From assembly GCF_003315135.1 (NCBI RefSeq), contig NZ_QNRK01000012.1:1-64000 (forward strand): a stretch of DNA of 64,000 nt. The letters run 5' to 3'. Of this stretch, positions 26,050 through 34,175 are shown one piece after another (the first letter of the stretch is position 1; each line of letters starts with the position of its first letter). A program made the position numbers and the translations under genes. A model generated the notes under the pieces. That model made no database searches and was not told the DNA's origin. It saw nothing but the letters and a program-made list of their open reading frames with translations. Source of the stretch: Roseiarcus fermentans. Lineage in GTDB: Bacteria; Pseudomonadota; Alphaproteobacteria; Rhizobiales; Beijerinckiaceae.

Positions 26050-26544
26050 GTGGAGTTTCGGGCGCCGGACCTTCTGACGGCCGAGCATGTTCTGACGGCG
26101 TTCGATTCCGGCGTGGCCTCGCTGGACGACTGGCTGCGCCGGCGGGCCCTGGCCAATCAGGTTTCGGGCGCCTCCCGCATATATGTCGTCGCGACCCCGG
26201 AAAACCGCGTCCTGGGCTATTACGCGCTGGCGTCCGGCGCGCTCGCGCACGCCGAGGCGCCTGGCCGGATCAAAAGGAACATGCCGGATCCGATCCCCAT
26301 GGCTGTCATCGGCCGCCTGGCGATCGACCGCTCGATGCACGGGAGGGGATTGGGCGTGGCGCTGCTGCAGGACGCGGTGCTGCGCGTGCGACAGGCAGCG
26401 TCGATCATGGGGATTCGCGGCGTCCTCGTTCATGCGATTTCGGACGAAGCGCGGGCGTTCTATGAACACCACGGTTTCATCTCATCGGGGACGAACCCGT
26501 TGACACTCATCCTCTCTGTAGCGGACTGGGCGCCTGATGGGTGA
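26050..26544 (+). CDS. GNAT-family acetyltransferase toxin, TacT-like
   Basis: The 164-residue protein is a GNAT acetyltransferase. VIGRLAIDRSMHGRGLGVALL is motif A with the acetyl-CoA pyrophosphate loop (HGRGLG), and FYEHHGFISSG is the C-terminal Tyr-containing signature of TacT/AtaT toxins, which acetylate aminoacyl-tRNA. The start is GTG at 26050, two bases after the antitoxin stop. The length fits the family. With the upstream DUF1778 gene it forms a type II toxin-antitoxin pair. Confidence 0.88.
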   Translation: MEFRAPDLLTAEHVLTAFDSGVASLDDWLRRRALANQVSGASRIYVVATPENRVLGYYALASGALAHAEAPGRIKRNMPDPIPMAVIGRLAIDRSMHGRGLGVALLQDAVLRVRQAASIMGIRGVLVHAISDEARAFYEHHGFISSGTNPLTLILSVADWAPDG

Positions 26545-26999
26545 ATTTCCGGCCCGGGTGGGTCCGTATTGCTTCACTCGGTATCGCTAAGGATGCCCTT
26601 TGCGATGGTGAGCGGGGTGCCGGCCGACTTCGAGGCGTGTCGCGCGCCAGAATTGGCGGATCGGGCAGGAGCGCCTGTCCTGCGGTCCAGTTTCAACCCA
26701 GCCCGCGATTCCTCGCCCGAAATGCTGGTGGCGCGCACTCATCAGATTCGAGGGTGGCTCGGCGTGAAACGGCGTTTCCCGGTCATCGTCTACAAGAGCG
26801 CGAAGACGGTCATTCTGCGCGCCGGCGAACGATTGACGATGGTGACGCCGCAGGACGTGAAGCCGTCTTGCAGGCCTTCCGAGAGGAGGAGCCGGCACCC
26901 GGAACGGCGGAAGAAGTATCGCCGCAACCAGCTATCCCCTGCCCTCGCCCGCCGCAGAAGGCATGCTCCTCATCCCCCACCACCTTTGGACCCCCCCCC

Positions 27000-27848
27000 C
27001 AAGCGAGAGAGCGACACCCGACACGGCTTGCTTCCCGACGTCGCCGGATCCTTGCACGTAGAAGGGCCTTTGCGCGTCGACGATCGGCACGCTCCCTCGA
27101 CGGTTCGGCGTTGTCTGTCGAGTTGGGCGCCCCTGCATCGCTGGAAGGGACACGAAGGACCGTTCGCCTCCCCTGCCCTACGCTCCGCGGGGCGGCTCGC
27201 CGTCCGGGCCACCGGGCGGCAATGCAAGCGGAAGAGCAAGCGTGCGGTGACACGCGACATCCCTGATCGGTTCGTCGCAACCTGCGCCTCCGATCGCCTT
27301 GTTGACACACGCTATCTTGCGATCCTCATGGTCGCGTTCGCGTCGGGAGACCGCCGGCGAAGCAAGGTCGGGCGGCTCAGGTTCGAGCAATTGCAGGAAG
27401 AGCCGCCTGTTCCCGTCGATCCCGCCGATCCGGATTCGACCCCCCTGCCCTACCTTGTGATCTGCCTCGGCCGCACCAGGATGACTTCGGCCGACGACGA
27501 GGCGAAGGTGTTCCTGGTCGTCGCTCCGGTCGCAGTGGTGAAGGAATGGCTCCAACGCGCCGATATTCCCAAGGGTCCCACTTTCCGCGCCGTAAATCGC
27601 TTGGGCTCCGTCGGGGACCGAGCGCTGACGCCCCAGTCGATCAACGTGATCCTCAAGCGCCGATGTGCGGCGGCCGGGTCAACCCGGCGGACTTCTCGGT
27701 TCAAGGCCTGCGATCCGAAGGCGGCGTTTCTGGCAACGTAGCCTCGCCGACGCTTCCTCACGAGCCACGGCCGGCCTTGGATCGCTTCCTTGACGCTCGG
27801 ACGGGGCTCGACGTCGGCCATGCCGCCCGATCAGTCGTCATTCGCTGA
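27000..27848 (+). pseudogene. Decayed tyrosine recombinase
   Basis: Segments of an integrase-like protein can be read across two frames: an N-terminal SAM-like part near 27090-27180, a core with DRLVDTRYLAILMVAFASG, then SINVILKRRCAAAG up to about 27680, after which the homologous ending (NPADFSVQGLRSEGG, equivalent to the usual HGLRSG box) continues in another frame to 27848. The catalytic first Arg context is altered (DRRRSKVGRLR) and the final Tyr region is not recognisable. The gene is frameshifted and inactive. The 26545-26999 stretch before it is also degenerate; a fragment VIVYKSAKTVILRAGERL is readable, but no family is evident. Confidence 0.65.
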
Positions 27849-28016
27849 CCAAGCTGACGTCTACGAACAGCGGCGGCGACCGACGTCTTACTTGATCGAG
27901 GGCGACGACGGAAAGGCGCTTGCCCTCATCGGGCCGGGCTGGTTATCCTCCGGATGGTGAGGGGAGGGGCTCGGCGTCCAACAAAGCGGGCTGATCCTCG
28001 ACCGGAAGCGGGATGA

Positions 28017-28032
28017 GTTGTCCGCGTACAAC
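28017..28032. promoter_or_regulatory. parS-type site 1
   Basis: GTTGTCCGCGTACAAC fits the repABC centromere consensus GTTNNNNGCNNNNAAC; the right half deviates from perfect symmetry by one base. RepB should bind it for plasmid partition. Confidence 0.8.
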
Positions 28033-28150
28033 TGAACTTCGAGGATGCGATTGGCGAGAACGGCGCGCGCGTTCATTCGGTTGCGGCGGTCGGCGTCGAA
28101 CGGTCCGACAGACGGCGGAAGGAGAGAGGATGGGACATACCTCCGATTGA

Positions 28151-28166
28151 GTTGTCCGCGGACAAC
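28151..28166. promoter_or_regulatory. parS-type site 2 (perfect palindrome)
   Basis: GTTGTCCGCGGACAAC is a perfect 16-base palindrome and probably the reference sequence for this plasmid's RepB. It starts exactly 134 bases after site 1. Confidence 0.85.
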
Positions 28167-28284
28167 TCAACGGCAGCTATGGCTGTGCGACGGCATGTCG
28201 GCTATCCGAGAGCGGGTGGTCGGAGGATCCCCCTCTCTGCGCAGGAGGCTGCCGAGGAAGCTGCGCTTGGGGAACGTCATTGGA

Positions 28285-28300
28285 GTTGTACGCGGACAAC
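28285..28300. promoter_or_regulatory. parS-type site 3
   Basis: GTTGTACGCGGACAAC differs from the perfect site at one base in the left half. It starts 134 bases after site 2. Confidence 0.8.
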
Positions 28301-28466
28301 GCAACGCCACCGGGGACGCGATCCTGTGTCGTCGACGGGGTCGCGTTGGGCTGTGACCGCGTGCCCTCTGCCCACGGGTTCACGCTTTCTCAAGCCGCAA
28401 AGTTTGGCGCGCCGCCTCAGCCGAAAAAAAATTCGTATCAGGGCAGGGCCGTGGGGGCGGTTTTCG

Positions 28467-28482
28467 GTTGTCCGCGTGCAAC
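28467..28482. promoter_or_regulatory. parS-type site 4
   Basis: GTTGTCCGCGTGCAAC deviates in the right half only. It lies about 140 bases before the repA start and 182 bases after site 3, so RepB bound here may also affect the repABC promoter. Confidence 0.8.
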
Positions 28483-28622
28483 CGAAGGTATTCCAGACCG
28501 CCTGCTGCGTTAAGATCTCATTAACCGAAAACTCCTTGCGTTCTGGCCCGAATCGCCTCCTTATCGGCATCAGCGCTTATTGAGGCTACCAGCCAAAAAA
28601 AGCGCAGACGCAGAGATCGAGC

Positions 28623-29828
28623 ATGCCGTCGTCAGCGAATCCTCAGACAGACAGTTTGGGCGACCTTCGTTCGCTCATCAACGCTGACGCCGTCGAGCTT
28701 TCAAGGCGGCTGCGCGCCCAGCAGGTTCGCGACTTTCCGCCCGCAGCCGAAAAGACGATCCGAAACTTCTCACCGGGCGAAGCCGCGCGCTTCATCGGAA
28801 TCCACGAGGGCTACCTTCGGCAACTGGTCTCCGAAGGGAAGGGGCCGCCGCCTCTGGCGAACGGCCGTCGAACCTATTCCATTCACGACATTGAATCCCT
28901 GAGGGCGGACCTCGACACGGCCGGAAAGGGCGTTCGCCGGTATATCCCGCGCCGTCGGGACGGAGAACACCTTCAGGTCATCTCGGTCATGAACTTCAAG
29001 GGCGGGAGTGGAAAGACCACGACCGCGGCGCACCTCGCACAGTACCTAGCGCTTCGCGGCTATCGTGTTCTGGCGATCGATCTAGACCCGCAGGCCAGCC
29101 TCTCGGCGCTCTTCGGCAACCAGCCCGAGCTTGATGTCGGGGAGAACGAGACGATCTACGGCGCGATCCGCTACGACGATGCCCGCCGCGACATGGCCGA
29201 AATCGTCCGCGGCACCTACATTCCGAGCCTTCACGTCGTCCCGGGCCACCTGGAGCTGATGGAGTTCGAACACGAAACTCCGAAGGCCCTGATGAACCGC
29301 GAGAGCGGGGATTCGCTGTTCTTTGCCCGAATAGGGCAGGCGTTGGCGCAGGTCACCGACGCGTACGACGTCGTAGTCATCGATTGCCCGCCGCAACTCG
29401 GGTTCCTCACCCTTTCCGCCCTGTGCGCGGCGACCGCGGTTCTGATCACGGTGCATCCGCAAATGCTCGACGTGATGTCGATGTCGCAGTTCCTGAACAT
29501 GACCGGGAGCCTGCTCGACGTCGTGGCCTCCGCCGGCGGGGCCACCGAATACGACTGGATGCGCTACCTCGTGACCCGATACGAGCCGAGCGACGGGCCG
29601 CAGACCACGATGGTCGGCCTGATGCGCTCCATCTTCGGCGCCAGGGTGTTGACCCACCCGATGGTGAAAAGCACGGCCATCGCCGACGCCGGGCTGACCA
29701 AGCAGACGCTCTATGAAGTCGAGCGGCATCAGTTCACACGAGGGACATACGATCGCGCGATCGAGGCGCTGGATCTTGTCAACGGCGAGATCGAGGCAAT
29801 CATCAAGCACGTTTGGGGTCGGAAATAA
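28623..29828 (+). CDS. repA: RepA, ParA-like partition ATPase of repABC
   Basis: The 401-residue product is a type Ia ParA-like protein: an N-terminal helix-turn-helix region (about 47-100, FSPGEAARFIGIHEGYLRQL), a deviant Walker A (MNFKGGSGKTTT, Lys-Gly-Gly at 126-128), Walker A' LAIDLDPQASLSALFG and Walker B DVVVIDCPPQLGFLT. RepA with RepB partitions the plasmid and represses the repABC promoter. Its stop shares one base with the repB ATG (TAATG). The parS array lies directly upstream, and the length is normal for RepA. Confidence 0.95.
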   Translation: MPSSANPQTDSLGDLRSLINADAVELSRRLRAQQVRDFPPAAEKTIRNFSPGEAARFIGIHEGYLRQLVSEGKGPPPLANGRRTYSIHDIESLRADLDTAGKGVRRYIPRRRDGEHLQVISVMNFKGGSGKTTTAAHLAQYLALRGYRVLAIDLDPQASLSALFGNQPELDVGENETIYGAIRYDDARRDMAEIVRGTYIPSLHVVPGHLELMEFEHETPKALMNRESGDSLFFARIGQALAQVTDAYDVVVIDCPPQLGFLTLSALCAATAVLITVHPQMLDVMSMSQFLNMTGSLLDVVASAGGATEYDWMRYLVTRYEPSDGPQTTMVGLMRSIFGARVLTHPMVKSTAIADAGLTKQTLYEVERHQFTRGTYDRAIEALDLVNGEIEAIIKHVWGRK

Positions 29829-30847
29829 TGGCGCGAAAAATCTCCTTCGACGCTCCCGACGCCGAAACCGCGCCGTCTTCGGAAGAGACGCATCCGACGC
29901 CCACGCAGAAGGTTCGGCCGCTCCTCGGGATCGAACGGACAATCCGTCAGCCGAGCGCGGTCGGCGCGATCTCCCAGAGCTTGGGGGGAATCGCCGAGAG
30001 GGTCAAACGCGCCGATCAGATCGAGCAGAAGCTGATCGAAGGCCAAGTCGTAGTCGAACTCGATCCCGCTCTCATCGACAACTCTTTCGTGCCCGACCGC
30101 ATGGAGGCGACGGAAGCGCAGAACGCGGAATTCAGGGAGATCATTCGGCGGCACGGCCAGAGCGTCCCGATCCTCGTGCGTCCGAATCCGTCGAACGCCG
30201 AGCGCTATCAGGTCGCTTTCGGGCATCGCCGGCTTCGGGCGGCGCGGGAGCTCGGCGTCAAGGTCCGCGCGGTCGTGCGCTCCCTCAGCGACGAGGAACT
30301 CGTCGTCGCGCAGGGCCAAGAGAACAGTAGCCGGACCGATCTGACATTCATCGAGCGCGCCCGCTTCGCCGCACGGCTCGAAGACCGGAAATTTTCGAGA
30401 GAGACCATCATGTCGGCGCTCAACGTCGACAAGGCGGCCCTCTCGCGCCTCATCTCGGTTGCGACCCGAATCCCGCAGGCGGTCATCGAGGCCATCGGCC
30501 CCGCGCCGGCGTTCGGGCGGGTGCGGTGGCAGGAACTCACGGAGCTTCTCGAAGACGAGGGCGCGAGGTCACGCGCGCTGTCCTTCGTCGCTGAGCCCGC
30601 GTTCGCCGAGATGGATACCGACGCGCGTTTCGAAAAGCTCGCTCACGCGCTGAAAACAAAGACCCAGCGCGTACGTTCGGAGCCATGGGTCACCGACGAC
30701 GGGACGCACGCCGCCCGAGTATCCAGATCCGGGAAGAAGCTGACCCTCATGTTCGATGATCGGGTCGCGCCCCACTTCGGCGAATTTGTCAGAGAGAACC
30801 TTCAGGCGCTGTACGTTCAATACAAGGCCTCAAGTTCGTCGACCTAA
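29828..30847 (+). CDS. repB: RepB, ParB-like centromere-binding protein of repABC
   Basis: The 339-residue protein has ParB features: FVPDRMEATEAQNAEFREII, then SVPILVRPNP and FGHRRLRAARELG (the ParB/Srx CTP-binding box), then QGQENSSRTDLTFIERARFAARLED and a helix-turn-helix (SALNVDKAALSRLISVA). It should bind the four parS sites at 28.0-28.5 kb. ATG 29828 overlaps the repA stop by one base and fits family starts (MARK), so a shorter upstream extension is not needed. The 208-base gap after it carries the ctRNA gene. Confidence 0.95.
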   Translation: MARKISFDAPDAETAPSSEETHPTPTQKVRPLLGIERTIRQPSAVGAISQSLGGIAERVKRADQIEQKLIEGQVVVELDPALIDNSFVPDRMEATEAQNAEFREIIRRHGQSVPILVRPNPSNAERYQVAFGHRRLRAARELGVKVRAVVRSLSDEELVVAQGQENSSRTDLTFIERARFAARLEDRKFSRETIMSALNVDKAALSRLISVATRIPQAVIEAIGPAPAFGRVRWQELTELLEDEGARSRALSFVAEPAFAEMDTDARFEKLAHALKTKTQRVRSEPWVTDDGTHAARVSRSGKKLTLMFDDRVAPHFGEFVRENLQALYVQYKASSSST

Positions 30848-30911
30848 CGCAAATTCACTGGACGGCAACGTCCGGAGCAGAGCTTCAACTCAACCCAGAC
30901 GGAGAAAACGG

Positions 30912-30967
30912 CAAAAGAAAAAGGCCCCCGAAACGTCGCCGTCCCGGAAGCCCTCTCGTGTTGTAGC
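30912..30967 (-). ncRNA. repABC antisense RNA (ctRNA / incA)
   Basis: The repB-repC gap shows the standard parts of a repABC counter-transcribed RNA on the - strand: a promoter (TTGACT, 17 bases, GATTCT) and, about 20 bases downstream of the predicted start, a 13-bp hairpin with a GCGA tetraloop and a U-rich tail. The predicted RNA is about 55 nt, the usual size. ctRNAs base-pair with the repC leader, cause premature termination or block the repC ribosome site, and determine incompatibility. The start is inferred from the promoter, not measured. Confidence 0.85.
30923..30952 (-). terminator. Intrinsic terminator of the ctRNA
   Basis: Both 13-base arms pair completely if G-U pairs are allowed, closing a GCGA (GNRA) loop, and the - strand transcript continues with UUUUUCUUUU. 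This is a strong Rho-independent terminator. Confidence 0.9.
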
Positions 30968-30973
30968 AAGCCG

Positions 30974-31002
30974 AGAATCGCACTTCCGAGAATCTCAGTC
31001 AA
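30974..31002 (-). promoter_or_regulatory. Promoter of the ctRNA
   Basis: On the - strand TTGACT (30997-31002) and GATTCT (30974-30979) are spaced by 17 bases, a sigma70-like arrangement that places the RNA start near 30967. Confidence 0.7.
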
Positions 31003-31055
31003 GAGTCGCGCCGATTCGGTGAGCAGGTTTTCTTTGCCCGAGCAGAGGCAAGGAC

Positions 31056-32282
31056 ATGGAGACTCACTTACCAACGACGCCCTTTGGGCGGCGATCCCTT
31101 ACGCTTGCCCATGTGGCGGCGCAGGTCGCCGCGTCGAGCCGGCCGCCCGACAAGATCGTCCACAAATGGAAGATTTTTCGCGCGATTTGCATTGCCCGGC
31201 CGATGCTCGGCGTGTCCGAACGGGCACTGTCGGTCCTCAACGCGCTCCTGACCTTCCATCCGGAGACGACGCTGACGGGTGAGGCGCTCACCGTCTTTCC
31301 GTCGAACGAGCAACTGTCGCTCCGCGCGCACGGAATGCCCGCCTCGACGTTGCGGAGGCATCTGGCGGTCCTGGTCGACGCCGGGCTCATCATCCGCAGG
31401 GACAGCCCGAACGGGAAGCGCTACGTGCGGCGGGGCAGGGGAGGGGAGACGCTTCACGCATTCGGCTTCGACCTTTCTCCGCTCGTGGCCCGCGCCGACG
31501 AATTCGAACGCCTGGCAGCCGAGATCGAAGCCGAAGCTTGCGCCGTCAAACTTGCCCGGGAACGGATAACGCTCTGCCGGCGCGACATCGCCAAGATGAT
31601 CGCGACTGGGATCGAGGGAGGCGTTCCAACGCTCAGGGAAGGGCAGGGACCTGCAAGCTGGCAGGACGTTCACGGTGCCTTCCGGGCAGTTGTGGAGGGC
31701 CTACCCAGGGCGGCGACGCGCCCGCAGATCGAGGAGGCCGCCGATGCGCTGTCGCAGCTCGCCGACGATATCCGCATCCTCCTGGAAACGCAGGTCAAAA
31801 CGACAATTATGAGCGCCAATGAGTCCCAGATTGAGCGCCACATACAGAATTCAACCTCAGAACCCCCAACTGATCTTGAACCCGCTTTCCAAGAAAGCAG
31901 GGGCGAGGAACCGATACGCCTTCATCCCGAGGCGAAGAGGGCGAGGGAAACCGTGTACCCACTCGGCATGGTCCTCGACGCCTGCCCCGATATCCTCGAC
32001 TATTCCCGGGGAGGGATCTCAAACTGGCGGGATTTGCTCGCCGCCGCAAGCGTGGTTCGTTCCGCGCTCGGTGTCAGCCCAAGCGCCTGGCAAGAGGCCC
32101 AGACCATCCTGGGCGAAACGTCCGCGGCGATCGTGATCGCAGCGATCCTGCAACGCGGAAATGCGATCACAAGCGCCGGAGGCTACCTGCGCGAACTCAC
32201 CCGGAAGGCGCAGGCGAACACGTTCTCGATCGGGCCCATGCTCATGGCGCTCATCTCCGCCAGACAGAAAAAGCGTGCGTAG
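31056..32282 (+). CDS. repC: RepC replication initiator
   Basis: The 408-residue product is a RepC protein: N-terminal winged-helix domain (HKWKIFRAICIARPMLGVSERALSVL split across the first helices, and SNEQLSLRAHGMPASTLRRHLA), a basic middle, and the C-terminal block SALGVSPSAWQEAQTILG with SAGGYLRELTRKA. RepC binds the origin located within its own gene. It is full length. Translation should be controlled by the ctRNA encoded just upstream. Confidence 0.95.
   Translation: METHLPTTPFGRRSLTLAHVAAQVAASSRPPDKIVHKWKIFRAICIARPMLGVSERALSVLNALLTFHPETTLTGEALTVFPSNEQLSLRAHGMPASTLRRHLAVLVDAGLIIRRDSPNGKRYVRRGRGGETLHAFGFDLSPLVARADEFERLAAEIEAEACAVKLARERITLCRRDIAKMIATGIEGGVPTLREGQGPASWQDVHGAFRAVVEGLPRAATRPQIEEAADALSQLADDIRILLETQVKTTIMSANESQIERHIQNSTSEPPTDLEPAFQESRGEEPIRLHPEAKRARETVYPLGMVLDACPDILDYSRGGISNWRDLLAAASVVRSALGVSPSAWQEAQTILGETSAAIVIAAILQRGNAITSAGGYLRELTRKAQANTFSIGPMLMALISARQKKRA
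31790..31880. other. Predicted origin of replication inside repC
   Basis: In repABC plasmids oriV lies in an AT-rich part of repC. The stretch around 31790-31880 is clearly AT-richer than the rest of repC and codes for a low-conservation linker, so it is the best candidate. The exact RepC binding site is not visible. Confidence 0.5.
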
Positions 32283-32311
32283 GCGAGCGACCTGTCGCCG
32301 CCTGTCAGCTC

Positions 32312-32593
32312 CTACGCCCAAGCCTGAGTCATCAATTTCGCCAAGCCTTCGCCAACCGCTGTCGCCCAGCGGCGGGGCGCAGGGGCGGGATCCGAAGTGG
32401 CGAGGTCCGGCGTATCGGGCGTAGGCTCGCTGGACGACTTCGGCACCGTGATGCGCTCGAGTATCTCGCCGACAAGAAGGTGGGCTTGGACCGCCGTCAG
32501 TCCTTCGGCAATCGAGGTCGAGTCGATGCGCAGCCGGAACATTGTCCGAGAGGCGCCTGGAATGTCAGTCTCGATCACGATCTGTCTGACCAT
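32312..32593 (-). CDS. Hypothetical small protein
   Basis: A 93-residue frame convergent with repC. It reads MVRQIVIETDIPGASRT at the start, a beta-strand-rich first half and a proline-rich linker before a helical end. A purine-rich stretch (GAGGACAGGGG) precedes the ATG. I recognise no family. Amino-acid composition is balanced rather than arginine-rich, which favours a real gene over a shadow frame, but support is limited. Confidence 0.4.
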   Translation of the reverse strand: MVRQIVIETDIPGASRTMFRLRIDSTSIAEGLTAVQAHLLVGEILERITVPKSSSEPTPDTPDLATSDPAPAPRRWATAVGEGLAKLMTQAWA

Positions 32594-32847
32594 ACCCCTG
32601 TCCTCGGCGCCGTCGGCGGCAGGAACGGTATTGCGTTCCTCGCATGAGGTCGAGCCAACGAGCGGGTCGGGTCAGGATTTGGGGCCTCACGTCCCCACCT
32701 TTTCGAAGGCGTCGACGACGCGCTCGAGGAACTTGCCGAACACGAGCCCAGCCGGTGCCGGCAGCTGCGGTGATCGGGCATCTAACTGAAATGATTGCAC
32801 TATCGTTCTAGAAGTAAGCGTAAGCCGACAAGCAGTAGGTCAGCGGC

Positions 32848-33585
32848 TCATCGCCCTTTGAATAGCCGTCGCTTCCAACGTTCTCCCGGCTTGAGCTCGT
32901 TGCCGAACACATAGCGACCCATGATGGTTCGCTTTCGCTTTGGACACGAAAGCTCGTCGATGGTCACGGGGAGGGGCGCCGAGGCGTCTGTCCTGCGGAT
33001 GAGAGTTCGGTCGTTGACGGAAGCTGAGGCCGGCACGGCGTCGAAAGTGATCGGAATCTGGGCCCTGCGTTTTGTCTTTGGGCGCGGCGCTGGAACGCTG
33101 GAGTTTTGGACGACCTGATTCGACGCCGGCGTGGCCTCGTCTGCTGAAACGGCTATCCCGTCGATGGGCGGCCCGATGCACCGAGCCGGCTCAACTGGCG
33201 CAACGTTCCACGACCGCGCCGCCGGGTCGCAGGGGACTTCCAACGTCGGCGTCGACTGCGAGCCCTGCACTCTTCTCGGGCGCCCCGGTCGCGGCCTCAG
33301 CGTTCGCGCAATTGGATCCGACGCGGCCGGGGGCTCGACGAGGCTTTGAAGAATGCGACCCGTTGTAAGTGGGGCGGCGACTTCAACGGAGGGCTGAATT
33401 GGACTCTTGGGCGGCATGAAGATAGCTGACGCAAGATGATGAGAAGCACTGCGGAGTGCAGTGGGCCGGATCTTAGGCGCCATCGATTGAACTTCGCTCG
33501 AGCTTGTCGATTTGCCAGCAGATCGCGATCGATGCCGAACTTCGACGGTGAACGACGGTTTGGCGCGTCTCAATGAGGCTCTCAA
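32848..33585 (-). CDS. Hypothetical protein, possibly plasmid-specific
   Basis: The 245-residue frame starts with a TTG; a second TTG at 33573 preceded by GAGAG may be the real start, giving LRRAKPSFTVEVRHR as N-terminus. The middle is low-complexity and proline-rich. The C-terminal 60 residues look ordered (PVTIDELSCPKRKRTIMGRY then FGNELKPGERWKRRLF). I cannot assign a family. It lies between repC and the rightward gene block and is oriented leftward like the smaller frame at 32312. Confidence 0.5.
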   Translation of the reverse strand: MRASLRRAKPSFTVEVRHRSRSAGKSTSSSEVQSMAPKIRPTALRSASHHLASAIFMPPKSPIQPSVEVAAPLTTGRILQSLVEPPAASDPIARTLRPRPGRPRRVQGSQSTPTLEVPCDPAARSWNVAPVEPARCIGPPIDGIAVSADEATPASNQVVQNSSVPAPRPKTKRRAQIPITFDAVPASASVNDRTLIRRTDASAPLPVTIDELSCPKRKRTIMGRYVFGNELKPGERWKRRLFKGR

Positions 33586-33609
33586 TCAATTGATGGAGGC
33601 GATAATTCA

Positions 33610-33631
33610 GCTCGCAAAATAACTTGCGAGC
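33610..33631. repeat. Inverted repeat, 8-bp arms
   Basis: GCTCGCAA and TTGCGAGC are separated by AATAAC. A second short repeat GTAGC...GCTAC follows at about 33648. The sequence is not followed by a T run, so it is not a standard terminator; it could be a protein-binding site. Confidence 0.5.
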
Positions 33632-33676
33632 CAAAACGCGGTAGCTCAATACGCTACACCAACAGCAAAGACAAGC

Positions 33677-33934
33677 TTAGTTCGGCCGCGTCCGACTCGC
33701 CGCGAGCGCCGAGTCGCCCCCCTGCCCCTGCGACTGGCGCCAGGCGTCCGGCGAGACTCCGAGCGCCGCCTGGGCGAGGTTCGCCGCATCGACGAACTCG
33801 CCCGTCCTCTCGGTCGGCTTGAGGGATCGGCTACTCGGAGGCGGTCGCGGTCCCGCCAGGTGGCGCTTGCCGGTCATGGCCCAGATGAAGCGCGCCGCCC
33901 GAGCCGCGCCGTGACGATAGCTATCCTCGCCCAT
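33677..33934 (-). pseudogene. Short frame with repC-like C-terminal relic
   Basis: From a Met at 33934 the frame gives 85 residues. Its end contains AANLAQAALGVSPDAWRQSQ, which resembles the C-terminal RepC block of the resident repC (AAASVVRSALGVSPSAWQEA); I count 11 identical of 21 aligned residues, including ALGVSP and AW. The rest has no recognised family, and no strong ribosome site is seen. It is best read as a relic of a former repC-like gene, or a small unknown gene whose tail resembles RepC by chance. Confidence 0.35.
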
Positions 33935-34004
33935 GCCGGAGCCGAGGATTTCCTGTTCGCGCCAACGCCCTCGAACCTCGTCCTGAAGAGCGAGGGAGAG
34001 AAGG

Positions 34005-34175
34005 ATGGCTACCGCTTGCGCCGGCCGCGCCGACAAGGGTTCGTCGCAGGCTCCCGCGCGTTCCGCGCGCCCTTGCAGCGCGACCGCCTCGCGGTCGGCG
34101 GGAAGGGCAGGGGCGAGGACCAGCCCAAGTCCAGACAGCCCAGCTCCTGCATCCGAACGCGAGGAGCGACCATGA
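34005..34175 (+). CDS. Possible leader ORF across hairpin element E1
   Basis: A 56-codon frame starts at ATG 34005 after GAGGGAGAG and ends with a TGA that overlaps the toprim ATG by four bases. It reads through hairpin E1. A matching frame (MATA start, shared APARSARPCSAT) runs through hairpin E2 at 39309 and also ends by a four-base overlap with the next gene. The repeated layout suggests a leader peptide that couples translation; similarity may equally follow from the conserved nucleic-acid element. Confidence 0.35.
   Translation: MATACAGRADKGSSQAPARSARPCSATASRSAGRAGARTSPSPDSPAPASEREERP
34026..34097 (+). repeat. Hairpin element E1 upstream of the toprim operon
   Basis: An imperfect stem (CAAGGG with CCCTTG and outer GC pairs) encloses a 30-base loop containing CGCGCG-TTC-CGCGCG, and is followed at 34081-34097 by a second hairpin CGACCGC-CTC-GCGGTCG. 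About 140 bases here match element E2 (39.24-39.40 kb) closely, including the upstream TTCCTGTTCGCGC and ATGGCTACCGCT. Confidence 0.7.

Larger units (their letters stand above)
27849..28622. other. Intergenic control region of repABC with parS array
   Basis: This 770-base gene-free stretch holds four 16-base palindromes that fit the repABC parS consensus GTTNNNNGCNNNNAAC, listed separately. The last 150 bases before repA are AT-richer and probably carry the repA promoter, but I cannot name a single -35/-10 pair with confidence. Confidence 0.7.

Noticed and set aside
26541-27266. 241-codon frame overlapping the decayed recombinase
   Set aside because: No consistent family match; protein-like pieces lie in several frames, as expected for degenerate sequence.
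33610-33665. Inverted repeats considered as oriT
   Set aside because: No relaxase or nic-site consensus that I know is adjacent; location alone is not enough.
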